Shown here piece by piece: positions 42,986-51,635 of a stretch of DNA of 64,000 nt (its first letter is position 1; each line of letters begins with the position of its first letter). The DNA comes from CAVPNY01 sp963706905. Its GTDB lineage: Bacteria > Chloroflexota > Anaerolineae > Anaerolineales > UBA4823. A program made the translations under genes and the position numbers. The notes below the pieces were generated by a model, which saw only the letters and a list, made by a program, of their open reading frames with translations, did not search any database and was not told the DNA's origin. Location: positions 1-64,000 of the forward strand of contig CAVPNY010000012.1 of the NCBI GenBank assembly GCA_963706905.1, given 5' to 3'.

Positions 42986-43861
42986 ATGACCGATTCGATA
43001 GCCTATGTCCCGCCCGAGGTCTGGACCTGGAACAAGCCCAATGGCGGCCAGTTCGCCAACATCAACCGGCCCATCGCCGGGCCCACGCACGAGCAAGAGC
43101 TGCCGGTGGGCAGGCATCCGCTGCAGCTGTATTCGCTGGCCACGCCCAACGGCGTCAAGGTCACGGTCATGCTGGAGGAGTTGCTGGCGCTGGGCCATGC
43201 CGGCGCTGAGTACGACGCCTGGCTGATCCGCATCAACAAGGGCGAGCAGTTCGGCAGCGGCTTCGTCGCCATCAACCCCAATTCCAAGATCCCGGCGCTG
43301 GTGGACCGCAGCGCGCGCAAGCCGATCCGCGTGTTCGAATCCGGCGCGATCCTGATGTACCTGGCCGAGAAGTTCGACGCCTTCATCCCCACCGAGCCCG
43401 AGGCGCGCGCCGCCTGCCTGTCGTGGCTGTTCTGGCAGATGGGCAGCGCGCCCTACCTGGGCGGCGGCTTCGGGCACTTCTATGCCTATGCGCCGGTGAA
43501 GATCGAATACGCGATCGACCGCTTCGCGATGGAGGTCAAGCGCCAGCTCGACGTGCTCGACCGCCACCTGGCCGACAGCGAATACCTGGCCGGTACCGAA
43601 TACACCATTGCCGACATGGCGGTGTGGCCCTGGTACGGCGCGCTGGCCAAGGGGCTGGTGTACGAGGCCGGCAAGTTCCTCGGCGTGCAGGACTACAAGC
43701 ACGTGCAGCGCTGGACCGACCAGATCGCAGAGCGTCCGGCCGTCAAGCGCGGCCGCATGGTCAACCGCACCTCGGGCGCTCCGGCAAGCCAGCTGCACGA
43801 ACGCCACGACGCCAGCGACTTCGACACCAAGACGCAGGACAAGATCGTCGCCGCGGGTTGA
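42986..43861 (+). CDS. yghU: Glutathione-dependent disulfide-bond oxidoreductase (YghU-type GST)
   Basis: The 291-residue protein has the extended N-terminus of YghU-type enzymes (YVPPEVWTWNKPNGGQFANI and NRPIAGPTHEQELPVG), a thioredoxin-like domain with YSLATPNGVKV and SKIPALVD, and a helical C-terminal GST domain with a WLFWQMGSAPYLGGGFGHFY segment. This Nu-class GST reduces glutathione disulfide bonds and organic peroxides in E. coli. Cytoplasmic. The length is normal. It is followed closely by an NTF2-like gene and an acyl-CoA ligase on the same strand. Confidence 0.93.
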   Translation: MTDSIAYVPPEVWTWNKPNGGQFANINRPIAGPTHEQELPVGRHPLQLYSLATPNGVKVTVMLEELLALGHAGAEYDAWLIRINKGEQFGSGFVAINPNSKIPALVDRSARKPIRVFESGAILMYLAEKFDAFIPTEPEARAACLSWLFWQMGSAPYLGGGFGHFYAYAPVKIEYAIDRFAMEVKRQLDVLDRHLADSEYLAGTEYTIADMAVWPWYGALAKGLVYEAGKFLGVQDYKHVQRWTDQIAERPAVKRGRMVNRTSGAPASQLHERHDASDFDTKTQDKIVAAG

Positions 43862-43890
43862 CCGGCTGGGCCCGGCGTTAGCATGGCGGG

Positions 43891-44286
43891 ATGACGACCG
43901 ACACCCCCATGAACACGGACGACCGCCAGGCCATCGAACAGGCCATACAGACCTATTTCGACGGCTTGTACGAAGGCGATGCCGACAAGCTGGCCAGCGT
44001 CTTCCACGACACCAGCGCCTTGACCTGGGAGCAGGACGGCCAGCTGGCGGTGTGGACGCTGGCCGAGTGGCTGAAGGCGGTGCGCGAGCGGCCGTCGCCC
44101 AAGGCCAAGGGCCTGGCGCGCGACGACGCCATCCTGTGGCTGGACCAGTCGGGCCCCAACACCGCCTTCGTCAAGGTGCGCTGCCAGATCCCGCCGCGCT
44201 ACTTCACCGACTATCTGTGCCTGCTCAAGGCGGGCGGCCGCTGGGCCGTGGCGCAGAAGGTGTTCAGTACCGTCGTGCGGGATTGA
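43891..44286 (+). CDS. NTF2-like (SnoaL/lumazine-binding-type) small protein
   Basis: The 131-residue protein matches the cone-shaped NTF2 fold: an N-terminal helix pair AIEQAIQTYFDGLYEGDADKL, then VFHDTSALTWEQDGQL, and a C-terminal sheet AFVKVRCQIPPRYFTDYLCLL with GRWAVAQKVFST. Such proteins act as small isomerases, ligand binders or unknown accessory factors. It lies 29 bases after yghU and 4 bases before the acyl-CoA ligase, so one operon is likely. No catalytic residue can be named with certainty. Confidence 0.82.
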   Translation: MTTDTPMNTDDRQAIEQAIQTYFDGLYEGDADKLASVFHDTSALTWEQDGQLAVWTLAEWLKAVRERPSPKAKGLARDDAILWLDQSGPNTAFVKVRCQIPPRYFTDYLCLLKAGGRWAVAQKVFSTVVRD

Positions 44287-44290
44287 TCCC

Positions 44291-45862
44291 ATGGCCGATG
44301 CGCTCTACGACGGCGCTTCCGTCGGCGACCTGGTGGTCACGGCCATCGCTCGCGGTGGCGAGCGCACGGCTTTCATCGGCGACCACGTCCAGTACAGCTA
44401 CCGCGAACTGGGTGCGCACATCAGCCAGGTCGTGCAGGCGCTCAAGGCGCGCGGCCTGCGGCGTGGCGACGCGGTGGCCACGCTGTCGGGCAACCGGCCC
44501 GAGGCCTTCCTGATCACCGCCGCGGCCTACCTGATGGGCCTGCGTCTGACGTGGATGAACCCCACCTCGTCGGAGGAAGACCATGCCTACATCCTCGAGG
44601 ATTCGGGCGTGGCCACGCTCTTCGTCGACCCGAAGATGTTCGGCGACCGGGCGCGCACGTTGGCGCAGCGCGTGCCGGGCCTGCAGCGGCTGATGTGCTT
44701 CGGCGCAAATGACGGCGTGGGCGAAGACCTGATCGCCGCCAGCGATGCCTTCGCGCCTGGCCGCCTGGTGGCCGAGGCCGCGGCCGACGACGTGTGCGTG
44801 CTGGTCTATACCGGCGGCACCACCGGCCGGCCCAAGGGCGTGGCGCACACGCACCGCGTTCACGTGACGATGATCCTGACCGAGATGGCCGACTGGGACT
44901 GGCCCCGCGACCTGCGCTTCCTGGCGCTGACGCCGATCACCCATGCCTCGGGCGCGATGATCATGCCGGTGCTGCTGAAGAGCGGCACCTATGCGATGAC
45001 GCAGGGCTTCACGCCGGAGAAGTTCGTGCACCTGGTGCAGACGCACCGCATCACCGCCACCTTCCTGGTGCCGACGATGATCTACGTGCTGCTCGACAGC
45101 CCGGCCCGCCAGGGCGCCGACCTGTCCAGCCTGCAGCTGGTAATCTACGGCGCCAGCCCGATGTCGCCGGCGCGGCTGATCGAAGGCATCAAGGTCTTCG
45201 GCAGCGTGTTCATGCAGCTGTACGCGCAGTCCGAGGCGCCGAACACAGTGACGGTGCTGCACCAGCACGAGCACGACCCCGAACACCACCCCGAGCGCCT
45301 GGCCTCATGCGGCACGCCCTGCGCGGGCGTATTGGTTCGGTTGCTCGACGACGACGGCCACGAGGTGGCCGAAGGCGAGGTCGGCGAGATCTGCGTGTGC
45401 GGCCCGCTGGTGATGCAGGGCTACTGGAACAAGCCGGACGAGACGGCGCAGGCGCTGCGCCACGGCTGGCTCTACACCGGCGATATGGCGCGGCGTGATG
45501 CCGACGGCTACCTGTACATCGTCGACCGCAGCAAGGACATGATCATCAGCGGGGGCTTCAACGTCTACCCACGCGAGGTCGAGGACGTGCTGTCGCAGCA
45601 CCCGGCGGTGGCCGCGGCCGCGGTGGTGGGCATCCCCGACGCCAAGTGGGGCGAGGCGGTACACGCGCAGGTGGTGCTGCGTGCCGGGGCCTCGGTGGCT
45701 GCCGAAGAATTGATGGCGCTGGTGCGCGAGCGCAAGGGTGCGGTGCAGGCGCCCAAGTCGATCGAGTTCGTCTCCGCGCTGCCGGTCACCGGCCTGGGCA
45801 AGCTGGACAAGAAGGCGATCCGCGCGAAGTTCTGGCAGGGGCAGCAGCGCGGGGTGCATTGA
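44291..45862 (+). CDS. AMP-forming fatty/aryl acyl-CoA ligase
   Basis: The 523-residue ANL-superfamily enzyme has the P-loop VYTGGTTGRPKGVAH near residue 175, the YAQSEAPN motif, LYTGDMARRDADGYLYIVDR and a final lysine motif GLGKLDKKAIR. It activates a carboxylic acid to its CoA thioester; the overall layout fits medium/long-chain or aromatic acid ligases (FadD/FadK-like). Cytoplasmic. It closes the yghU/NTF2-like gene run. The nearby crotonase could act on its products, although this is not shown. Confidence 0.88.
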   Translation: MADALYDGASVGDLVVTAIARGGERTAFIGDHVQYSYRELGAHISQVVQALKARGLRRGDAVATLSGNRPEAFLITAAAYLMGLRLTWMNPTSSEEDHAYILEDSGVATLFVDPKMFGDRARTLAQRVPGLQRLMCFGANDGVGEDLIAASDAFAPGRLVAEAAADDVCVLVYTGGTTGRPKGVAHTHRVHVTMILTEMADWDWPRDLRFLALTPITHASGAMIMPVLLKSGTYAMTQGFTPEKFVHLVQTHRITATFLVPTMIYVLLDSPARQGADLSSLQLVIYGASPMSPARLIEGIKVFGSVFMQLYAQSEAPNTVTVLHQHEHDPEHHPERLASCGTPCAGVLVRLLDDDGHEVAEGEVGEICVCGPLVMQGYWNKPDETAQALRHGWLYTGDMARRDADGYLYIVDRSKDMIISGGFNVYPREVEDVLSQHPAVAAAAVVGIPDAKWGEAVHAQVVLRAGASVAAEELMALVRERKGAVQAPKSIEFVSALPVTGLGKLDKKAIRAKFWQGQQRGVH

Positions 45863-45904
45863 GGCCGATCGATTCGCTCCCAGAGGCGTCGATCCTGTCC
45901 TGCA

Positions 45905-45930
45905 CGGCCTGATCAGGGCCGAGTTTCAGT
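45905..45930. terminator. Candidate terminator between convergent ligase and phaC genes
   Basis: CGGCC (45905-45909) and GGCCG (45917-45921) form a short stem around TGATCAG, followed by AGTTTCAGT. It lies between two convergent genes, where a bidirectional terminator is expected. The stem is short, so support is modest. Confidence 0.35.
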
Positions 45931-47707
45931 CGAAGTAGCGCCGCATCACATACTGGCCGGGCGCGTCGCCCAGCGCCACGCGCGCCTCGATGCGACGCGC
46001 CGCAACCGGAGTGCGGCTGCCGTGCGCCACAAGCCAGTCATGCCAGGCCGTCCACCACGAACCCGCATGCTGCCGCGCCTGGCGCTGCCAGGTGTCGGCA
46101 TCGCGTACCGGGTCGTCGGCGCGGCGGGTGTGCAGCGCGTAGTGCCGGTGGGGGTGGCCTGGCTCACTGACGATGCCGGCGTTGTGGCCGCCGTTGGTCA
46201 GTGCGAAAGTCAGCTCGGTGTGGGTCAGTCGGTGCAACTTGTAGACCGACCGCCAGGGCGACACATGGTCCTTTTCGGTACCGACCGCGAAGACGGGCAA
46301 GCGGATGTCGGCCAGCGACACCGGCCTGCCTTCGACGGGGTACAGGCCCTCGGCCAGCTCGTTGCGCAGGTAGCAGCGGCGCAGGTACTCGCTGTGCATG
46401 GCTGCCGGCATGCGCGTGACGTCGGCATTCCAGGCCATCAGGTCGTTGGGGCGCAGTCGCTCGCCGAGCAGCCGCTCGCGCGTCAGTGCCGACCAGACGA
46501 GTTCGCGCGAATGCAGGAACTGGAAGCTGCCGGCCATCTGCCGTCCGCTGAGGTAGCCGCGTTCGGCCATCAGATCCTCCAGCATCGCGACCTGCGACTC
46601 GTCGATCAGCACGCCCATCTCGCCCGGCTCGCTGAAGTCGGTTTCGGCGGCCAGCAGCGACAGGCTGGCCAACGGGGCCAGCATCTCGACGCGTTCGATG
46701 CGCTCCGGCCGCGCCAGGGCCGCCGCGCCGATGGCCAGCAAGGTACCGCCCAGGCAGTAGCCGCAGGCGTGCACGCGTGTGCGTGGCAGCAGCCGGGCGA
46801 TGGCCGCCAGCGGGTCGAACACCCCCAGCTGCAGGTAGTCGTCCATCGTCAGCAGGGCGTCGCCTTCGTCCGGATTGCGCCACGACACGATGAACACCGT
46901 GTGTCCTTGCTCGACCAGCCAGCGCACCATCGAGTTGTGCGGCGACAGGTCCAGCACGTAGTACTTCATGATCCAGGACGGCACGATGAGCACCGGCTCG
47001 GCATGCACCTTGGGCGTCTGCGGCGCGTATTGGATCAGTTCGACCAGTGCGTTGCGGTGCACCACCTTGCCCGGCGTGACCGCGAGGTCGATGCCGGGCT
47101 GGTAGGCGTGTTCCGGTGCCTGCAGCGGCGGCAGGCCCTTGTGCAGGCGCCACTCGTCCACCGCGATGGCCGCGCCGTCGACGAAGTTGCCGCCCCAGCG
47201 CTCGACGGTGCGTTGCACCACCTCGGGGTTGCTCAGCACGAAGTTGGCCGGCGACAGCATGTCCAGCCACTGGCGCGCGAACACGCGGGTCAACTCCTGA
47301 TGGTGCGCGCTCATGCCGCGCAACGCACTTGCTTCCTTCCACCACGCTTCGGCACTGCGATAGGCCTGCACCACGGCAGAGTACGGCCATTGCTGCCAGC
47401 CGGGGTGGCTGAAGCGAAAGTCCTCGCCCGGCTCGGCCGCAGGCGTCGCCGCCATGCCCAGGCTGCACGCCGACCATTCGAGCAGGCTGCGCTGCGCATC
47501 CATCACCAGCCGCAGCGACTGCGCCGGCTGGGTGGCGAGGTGCAGCGCCCAGTCGGTCTGCGCCAGCAGCAGCGAGATGGGTGACAGGCCGCCCGTCAGC
47601 GGCGCCGCGGCGGCATGCAGCGCACCATCGAGCGCCGCGGCCAGTTCGCGCCGGCGCGTGTCCAGGTCGCGGTCCGGATGGCCGGTGGCTGGGGTTTTGC
47701 TGTGCAT
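45926..47707 (-). CDS. phaC: Class I poly(3-hydroxyalkanoate) synthase
   Basis: PhaC polymerises 3-hydroxyacyl-CoA into storage polyester granules. The 593-residue protein has the PhaC N-terminal domain (AVVQAYRSAEAWWKEAS, FVLSNPEVVQRTVERWGGN), the lipase-box-like ACGYCLGGTLLAIG with the catalytic Cys, and the Asp and His of the triad in GTEKDHVSPW and NGGHNAGIV. This length fits class I, short-chain synthases. The ATG at 47707 is used; an in-frame TTG at 47743 is possible. No phaA or phaB genes are adjacent, so it may be a second phaC copy. Confidence 0.92.
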   Translation of the reverse strand: MHSKTPATGHPDRDLDTRRRELAAALDGALHAAAAPLTGGLSPISLLLAQTDWALHLATQPAQSLRLVMDAQRSLLEWSACSLGMAATPAAEPGEDFRFSHPGWQQWPYSAVVQAYRSAEAWWKEASALRGMSAHHQELTRVFARQWLDMLSPANFVLSNPEVVQRTVERWGGNFVDGAAIAVDEWRLHKGLPPLQAPEHAYQPGIDLAVTPGKVVHRNALVELIQYAPQTPKVHAEPVLIVPSWIMKYYVLDLSPHNSMVRWLVEQGHTVFIVSWRNPDEGDALLTMDDYLQLGVFDPLAAIARLLPRTRVHACGYCLGGTLLAIGAAALARPERIERVEMLAPLASLSLLAAETDFSEPGEMGVLIDESQVAMLEDLMAERGYLSGRQMAGSFQFLHSRELVWSALTRERLLGERLRPNDLMAWNADVTRMPAAMHSEYLRRCYLRNELAEGLYPVEGRPVSLADIRLPVFAVGTEKDHVSPWRSVYKLHRLTHTELTFALTNGGHNAGIVSEPGHPHRHYALHTRRADDPVRDADTWQRQARQHAGSWWTAWHDWLVAHGSRTPVAARRIEARVALGDAPGQYVMRRYFD

Positions 47708-47959
47708 GAGAAGCGGCGTGTCTCGGGTCGGTGGAGGGACCAAGGCGCGGCGGCTCGAAGCCCGTGATGCTGAATGCAGCGCCCACTATCCTCCGCAGAA
47801 GCGTCGCCTTGCTCGGCCGGGCCGTTGCAACCTGTTTCCAGTATCGGCCGGCCGGCCTTCCGCAGGCTGACAAAGAACAAGAAAACGCTGCCCAGGTCAG
47901 CGAGAATGAAGCAAACCACGGATGCGAGCGCGACAGCGCCTCGATCCGGGAGTGTGTCG

Positions 47960-48169
47960 ATGAACCGAACCATCTCGTACGCCATAGCCGCCTTCGGCGT
48001 GGCCTTGCTCAGCAGTTGCTCCTCGGCCACGACCGAGGTGCTGCCTGCGACCGTCAGCGTGTCGATCGGCCAGCAGTTGATCGACCTGAAGAAGGCCAAG
48101 GACGCAGGCGCACTGTCTGAACAGCAGTACCAGACACAGGTCAGGCGCGTGATCGATTCGGTACGCTGA
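47960..48169 (+). CDS. Small SHOCT-like lipoprotein (first of a paralogous pair)
   Basis: The 69-residue product has a lipoprotein signal ending LLSSCSS (lipobox SSC) and a short mature part VSIGQQLIDLKKAKDAGALSEQQYQ in its C-terminal half, listed here as VSIGQQLIDLKKAKDAGALS. The 'DLKKAKDAGALSEQQY' pattern resembles the SHOCT domain found in many short bacterial proteins. It is clearly related to the next gene. Lgt would lipidate its cysteine. Function unknown; five bases separate the two genes. Confidence 0.8.
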   Translation: MNRTISYAIAAFGVALLSSCSSATTEVLPATVSVSIGQQLIDLKKAKDAGALSEQQYQTQVRRVIDSVR

Positions 48170-48174
48170 AGGCG

Positions 48175-48405
48175 GTGACGAACATGCCAAGCCTGCGTAC
48201 CTTCCTGCCCGCCATCGCGCTGGCCCTGCTGCTGGGCCTTTCCGGTTGCGGCAGTTCTTCGAAGGCCAATGTGACCGTCAAGGGCACGACCACCATCTCC
48301 ATCGGCCAGGAACTGCTGGATCTGAAACGCGCCCTCGACGAAGGCGCCATCAGCCAGCGCGACTACGACAAGGTGCGCGCGATCCTGCTGGAACGCAAGT
48401 CCTGA
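48175..48405 (+). CDS. Small SHOCT-like lipoprotein (second of a paralogous pair)
   Basis: The 76-residue product has the lipoprotein signal LLLGLSGCGSS and a mature part with ISIGQELLDLKRALDEGAIS, then a DYDKVRAILLERK end. It shares the SIGQxLxDLKxAxDxGAxS pattern with the preceding gene, so the pair arose by tandem duplication. It starts at GTG 48175 (an ATG at 48184 is also in frame). The two are co-directional and probably one transcript. The C-terminal SHOCT-like helix may mediate oligomerisation. Confidence 0.8.
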   Translation: MTNMPSLRTFLPAIALALLLGLSGCGSSSKANVTVKGTTTISIGQELLDLKRALDEGAISQRDYDKVRAILLERKS

Positions 48406-48617
48406 GCGTCGCGATCGGCCGCGGCGGCGGCCCCTGGCCGCGCCCGGCTGCGCCGCCGCTGGAGGCGGGGTCGATCCGGGCCGGTGTTCTTCATCGCAGC
48501 GGCCCATGGCCGCGCGGCCTTCGAACAAGCCAGATGAGGGCTGACCCCGAAGCGACCTCGACCACCGCGCATGCTCGCTCCAGGCGCGACCCCGGCCCGT
48601 CAAGAGCCGGTGCCGGG

Positions 48618-49217
48618 TCAGGCGGCCAGCTTGGTGGCGATGCGCGCCACGTGCGCACCTTGCCAGCGTGCACCCTCCAGCTCGTTGGCCGAAGGCTGGC
48701 GGCTGCCATCGCCGCCGGCGATGGTCGACGCACCGTAGGGGCTACCGCCGGAGATTTCGGCCAGCGTCATCTGCCCTTGCCAGGCATAGGGCAAGCCGAC
48801 GATGACCATGCCATGGTGCAGCAGCACCGTCTGCGTCGACAGGATGGTGCTTTCCTGGCCGCCGTGCTGGGTGGCGGTGGAGGTGAACACCGAGCCCACC
48901 TTGCCGACCAGCTTGCCGGTGGCCCACAGGCCGCCGGTCTGGTCGAGGAAGTTCTTCATTTGCGCCGTCATGTTGCCGAAGCGGGTGGGCGTGCCGACGA
49001 TGATGGCGTCGTAGTTCGCCAGATCGTCGACGCTGGCCACCGGCGCGGCCTGGTCGGTCTTGAAGTGCGATTTCTGCGCCACATCCGCCGGCACCAGTTC
49101 GGGCACGCGCTTGATGTCCACGCTGGCTCCGGCGCTGCGCGCGCCTTCGGCGATGGCCCCGGCCATCGTCTCGATGTGACCGTAGCTGCTGTAGTAAAGA
49201 ACCAGTACCTTTGCCAT
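48618..49217 (-). CDS. wrbA: NAD(P)H:quinone oxidoreductase, WrbA type
   Basis: WrbA is an FMN enzyme that reduces quinones by two electrons and limits redox cycling. The 199-residue protein starts VLVLYYSSYGHIETMAGAIAEG, with the FMN phosphate loop SSYGHI, and has IIVGTPTRFGNMTAQMKNFLDQ, GSVFTSTATQHGGQE and HHGMVIVGLPYA. All are typical of WrbA. The ATG at 49217 gives a normal length. It is on the minus strand 123 bases downstream of folE. Confidence 0.95.
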   Translation of the reverse strand: MAKVLVLYYSSYGHIETMAGAIAEGARSAGASVDIKRVPELVPADVAQKSHFKTDQAAPVASVDDLANYDAIIVGTPTRFGNMTAQMKNFLDQTGGLWATGKLVGKVGSVFTSTATQHGGQESTILSTQTVLLHHGMVIVGLPYAWQGQMTLAEISGGSPYGASTIAGGDGSRQPSANELEGARWQGAHVARIATKLAA

Positions 49218-49340
49218 GCTTTGCCTCGTCGCTGAGTAGGTTGGATGATCAGATTCTTGGCCCGGCGACCTCTTCCGAGGTTGCACGGCCGCGAACTCGT
49301 CCTTCAATCCGTTTGAAGGGGTGGCCGGTCGCCCCGGGGC

Positions 49341-49979
49341 TCAGGGGCCCCGGCTGGCGATGGCACGCATGAACTCGCTGCGCAGTTGCTCGTCGCTGTC
49401 CAGGCAACCGGCGAAGGCCTGGGTGTAGACGCGCTCGTCGCCGCGCCGGTCCTCGCCCAGCAGCAGGCACAGCTGCTCGGCCTCGATCACGCAGGCGGCG
49501 CCCTTGGCCTGGCCATGTCGCACCAGCGCCTCGGCAATGTCGCGGGTCATCCATTCCTGGTAGGTCAGGCGGTGGCCGATCGCGTCCACCAGCCGGGCGA
49601 TTCGGCCGAAGCCGTGCAGCCGCCCGCCGGGCACGTAGGCCACATGTGCGATGCCGCGAAAGGGCACCAGGTGGTGCGGGCACACGCCGTGGATGGCGAT
49701 GCCGCGCACCACCACCATGTCCTCGCGCGGATCGGCAAACCCGGGGCCCAGCACCTCGGCCGGATCGAGCCCGTAGCCGCCGAGCAGACGGCGCTCCCAC
49801 AGCTCGCGTACGCGCCGCGGCGTCTTGCCGGTGTGCACGCCATCGGCGGACAGGCCACAGGCCTTGAGCAGGTCGCCAACGGCGCGCTCGAAAGCCACGG
49901 CGTCGAAGTCGCCAACGCGCGGAATGCCCGGGCCATGCGCCGGCGGCGCCGCAGGGTCATGGTCGCAGGGATCGTGCAT
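49341..49979 (-). CDS. folE: GTP cyclohydrolase I
   Basis: FolE converts GTP to dihydroneopterin triphosphate, the first step of folate synthesis. The 212-residue protein has GVHTGKTPRRVRELW at the N-terminal side, the zinc-binding CPHHLVPFRG, HGFGRIARLVD and a C-terminal LCLLLGEDRRGDERVYTQAF with a variant of the usual HxCxxxRG segment (EAEQLCLLLGEDRR). In E. coli-type FolE the zinc ligands include a Cys in MCMxxRG; here LCLLLG keeps the Cys. Active enzyme is likely but this divergence deserves note; it may be a second, specialised copy. Confidence 0.88.
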   Translation of the reverse strand: MHDPCDHDPAAPPAHGPGIPRVGDFDAVAFERAVGDLLKACGLSADGVHTGKTPRRVRELWERRLLGGYGLDPAEVLGPGFADPREDMVVVRGIAIHGVCPHHLVPFRGIAHVAYVPGGRLHGFGRIARLVDAIGHRLTYQEWMTRDIAEALVRHGQAKGAACVIEAEQLCLLLGEDRRGDERVYTQAFAGCLDSDEQLRSEFMRAIASRGP

Positions 49980-50036
49980 CGCCGGGCCTTGGGTCGAGTG
50001 AAGACGCCAGCGACCTTACCCCATCGGGCCCGTGTC

Positions 50037-50252
50037 TCAGCGGAACCAGATGCGCCAGAGTCCGACGATCACATGCCCCCAGATCAGGATGTTGCCGGCG
50101 AACAGGGTGAGCAGTCGGGAGTAGTTCCACAGTCCACGGGCACGGCGAATGCACCCGTCCTCGCCGGTCACCGCATAGAGCACCAAGTACAGCACCGAGG
50201 GCACGAAGGTGCCGACGATGAGCACGCCCATCACCCAGTAGAAGACGATCAT
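50037..50252 (-). CDS. Small two-helix membrane protein
   Basis: The 71-residue protein has two hydrophobic stretches, VFYWVMGVLIVGTFVPSVLY and LFAGNILIWGHVIVGLW, with a short charged loop containing a Cys (EDGCIRRARG). Both ends are short, so it spans the inner membrane twice. The ATG at 50252 fits the first helix at the N-terminus. I do not recognise a family. It lies 57 bases beyond folE on the same strand, pointing in the same direction. Confidence 0.6.
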   Translation of the reverse strand: MIVFYWVMGVLIVGTFVPSVLYLVLYAVTGEDGCIRRARGLWNYSRLLTLFAGNILIWGHVIVGLWRIWFR

Positions 50253-50392
50253 TCGTCCATTATCGGCGCGGTGGCGCCAGGCCTCGGCCTTCGAACCGCG
50301 AAGAGTGCAACGGCCCGCGCCGTCGCCTGCGCGCGCCGACAGCCGAATGCGGTATGCCGACACGTGCGAACATGGGGTGCAAGGCCGTCGAA

Positions 50393-51004
50393 ATGAGTCA
50401 TCGTTCCTCCCACTACCGACACTTCGGCGCGTTGCTGCTGGCGTACACCTGCGCCATCCCGGCGGCGGCGGAGGGTGACACGGGGCCGGCGCTAGAGTCG
50501 CTGCCTGCCGAAGCGCAGGTGCTCCACTGCGGCCTGTCCAAGGGCGTGCTCTATGTCACCTATGCCCGGGACGGGCGCGCGGCGATTGCCCCCGCCTTCC
50601 CGACGCCTGTCATCCGCAAGGCCTGCGCGGCCGCGGGGTATCCGTTGGCTTCGGGTCCGCCTGGGCGGTTGTCCTCGCCGGCCCCGGCGTCACGCATCGG
50701 CATCGCACCGCCTCCAGGTCCAGGTGGCGGCGGCAGTCCGCCGTCCCTTGCCGAACCCAGTTTCTCGGCCCAGGCCAGCGGCAGCGTCATCACCATCGAT
50801 GGCCGCAACGATACGGATGTCGCGTTCCATTGCGTGATCAATTTCGCCTGGACTTCGGACGATGAGCCCGGCGGTTCGCGTGGCGTGACCACGCAGGCCA
50901 CGCTGCCGGCGCGCCAGTCGAACCGTGTGGTATTCATCTCCGGCCCCTACCGCAATGTGCGCTTCGTCGGCCAGCCGCGGTGGACCTGTCGGCCCAGCGG
51001 CTGA
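50393..51004 (+). CDS. Exported hypothetical protein
   Basis: The 203-residue product has a signal peptide (FGALLLAYTCAIPAAA), then a region with VLHCGLSKGVLYVTYARDG and a Pro/Gly-rich linker (PPPGPGGGGSPPS), and a C-terminal beta-rich domain (SGSVITIDGRNDTDVAFHC ... NVRFVGQPRWTCR). Two pairs of cysteines could form disulfides. A periplasmic location is likely. The ATG at 50393 opens the signal peptide. No known family was recognised. Confidence 0.7.
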   Translation: MSHRSSHYRHFGALLLAYTCAIPAAAEGDTGPALESLPAEAQVLHCGLSKGVLYVTYARDGRAAIAPAFPTPVIRKACAAAGYPLASGPPGRLSSPAPASRIGIAPPPGPGGGGSPPSLAEPSFSAQASGSVITIDGRNDTDVAFHCVINFAWTSDDEPGGSRGVTTQATLPARQSNRVVFISGPYRNVRFVGQPRWTCRPSG

Positions 51005-51059
51005 GCCACTGTTACCTTTGGTGGCAGGTTGCCTGCCACTTCCGGCCTAGCATCGGCCA

Positions 51060-51587
51060 GTGAATGGCGGATCCCGGCATCGCTTCCCTGCGGCATGGTT
51101 GGTGCTGGCCTTGCACGGCTGCAGCACCGCGCCCAGCGTACCTCCGGCGCCGCCGGCCGCTGTGCCGGCAACGCCGGCAACGCCGGCCGTGCCGCCGCCT
51201 CGGCCGTCTTCGCTGGCGGTCGAGCGCCAATGGTTGCAGTCCTGGTTCGAAGGCACACCGGTGCGCATCACGCAGCGCAGCGAGACGACGTTCACCGTCG
51301 ACGTGCCGCGCGACTATTGTTTCGATGCCGGCCGCAGCATCGTCAAGCCACCACTTGCCGCGGTGCTGGACAAGCTGGCGCAGAGCCTGCAGCGCAAGCC
51401 CGCGGCGCGGGTGGAACTGCTGGCCGCCCCCGGCGATGGGGCCGCGTCGACGCCGCTGGCGCAGCAGCGTGCCGAGGCCGTGCGCAAGCACCTGATGGTA
51501 CGCGGCGTATCCTCGGAGCAACTGGGCCCGCCGACGACCACGACCGTGGCGGCGGTGCAGTTGCGCGTCGCTCAGGCCTCGCCTTGA
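51060..51587 (+). CDS. Lipoprotein with a degenerate OmpA-like domain
   Basis: The 175-residue protein starts at GTG 51060 with a lipoprotein signal ending LALHGCSTAP, then a Pro/Ala-rich linker (residues about 25-50). The C-terminal part, with YCFDAGRSIVKPPLAAVLDKL, ARVELLAAPGD and AQQRAEAVRKHLMVRGV, follows the OmpA/MotB peptidoglycan-binding fold, although the NxxL and NRR-type motifs are not clean. It could hold the outer membrane to peptidoglycan. It lies upstream of a MAPEG gene. Confidence 0.7.
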   Translation: MNGGSRHRFPAAWLVLALHGCSTAPSVPPAPPAAVPATPATPAVPPPRPSSLAVERQWLQSWFEGTPVRITQRSETTFTVDVPRDYCFDAGRSIVKPPLAAVLDKLAQSLQRKPAARVELLAAPGDGAASTPLAQQRAEAVRKHLMVRGVSSEQLGPPTTTTVAAVQLRVAQASP

Positions 51588-51635
51588 GTGGCGGCCGCTG
51601 CGCAGCGGCCCCCAACTCGATGAGGAGACCCGCCG

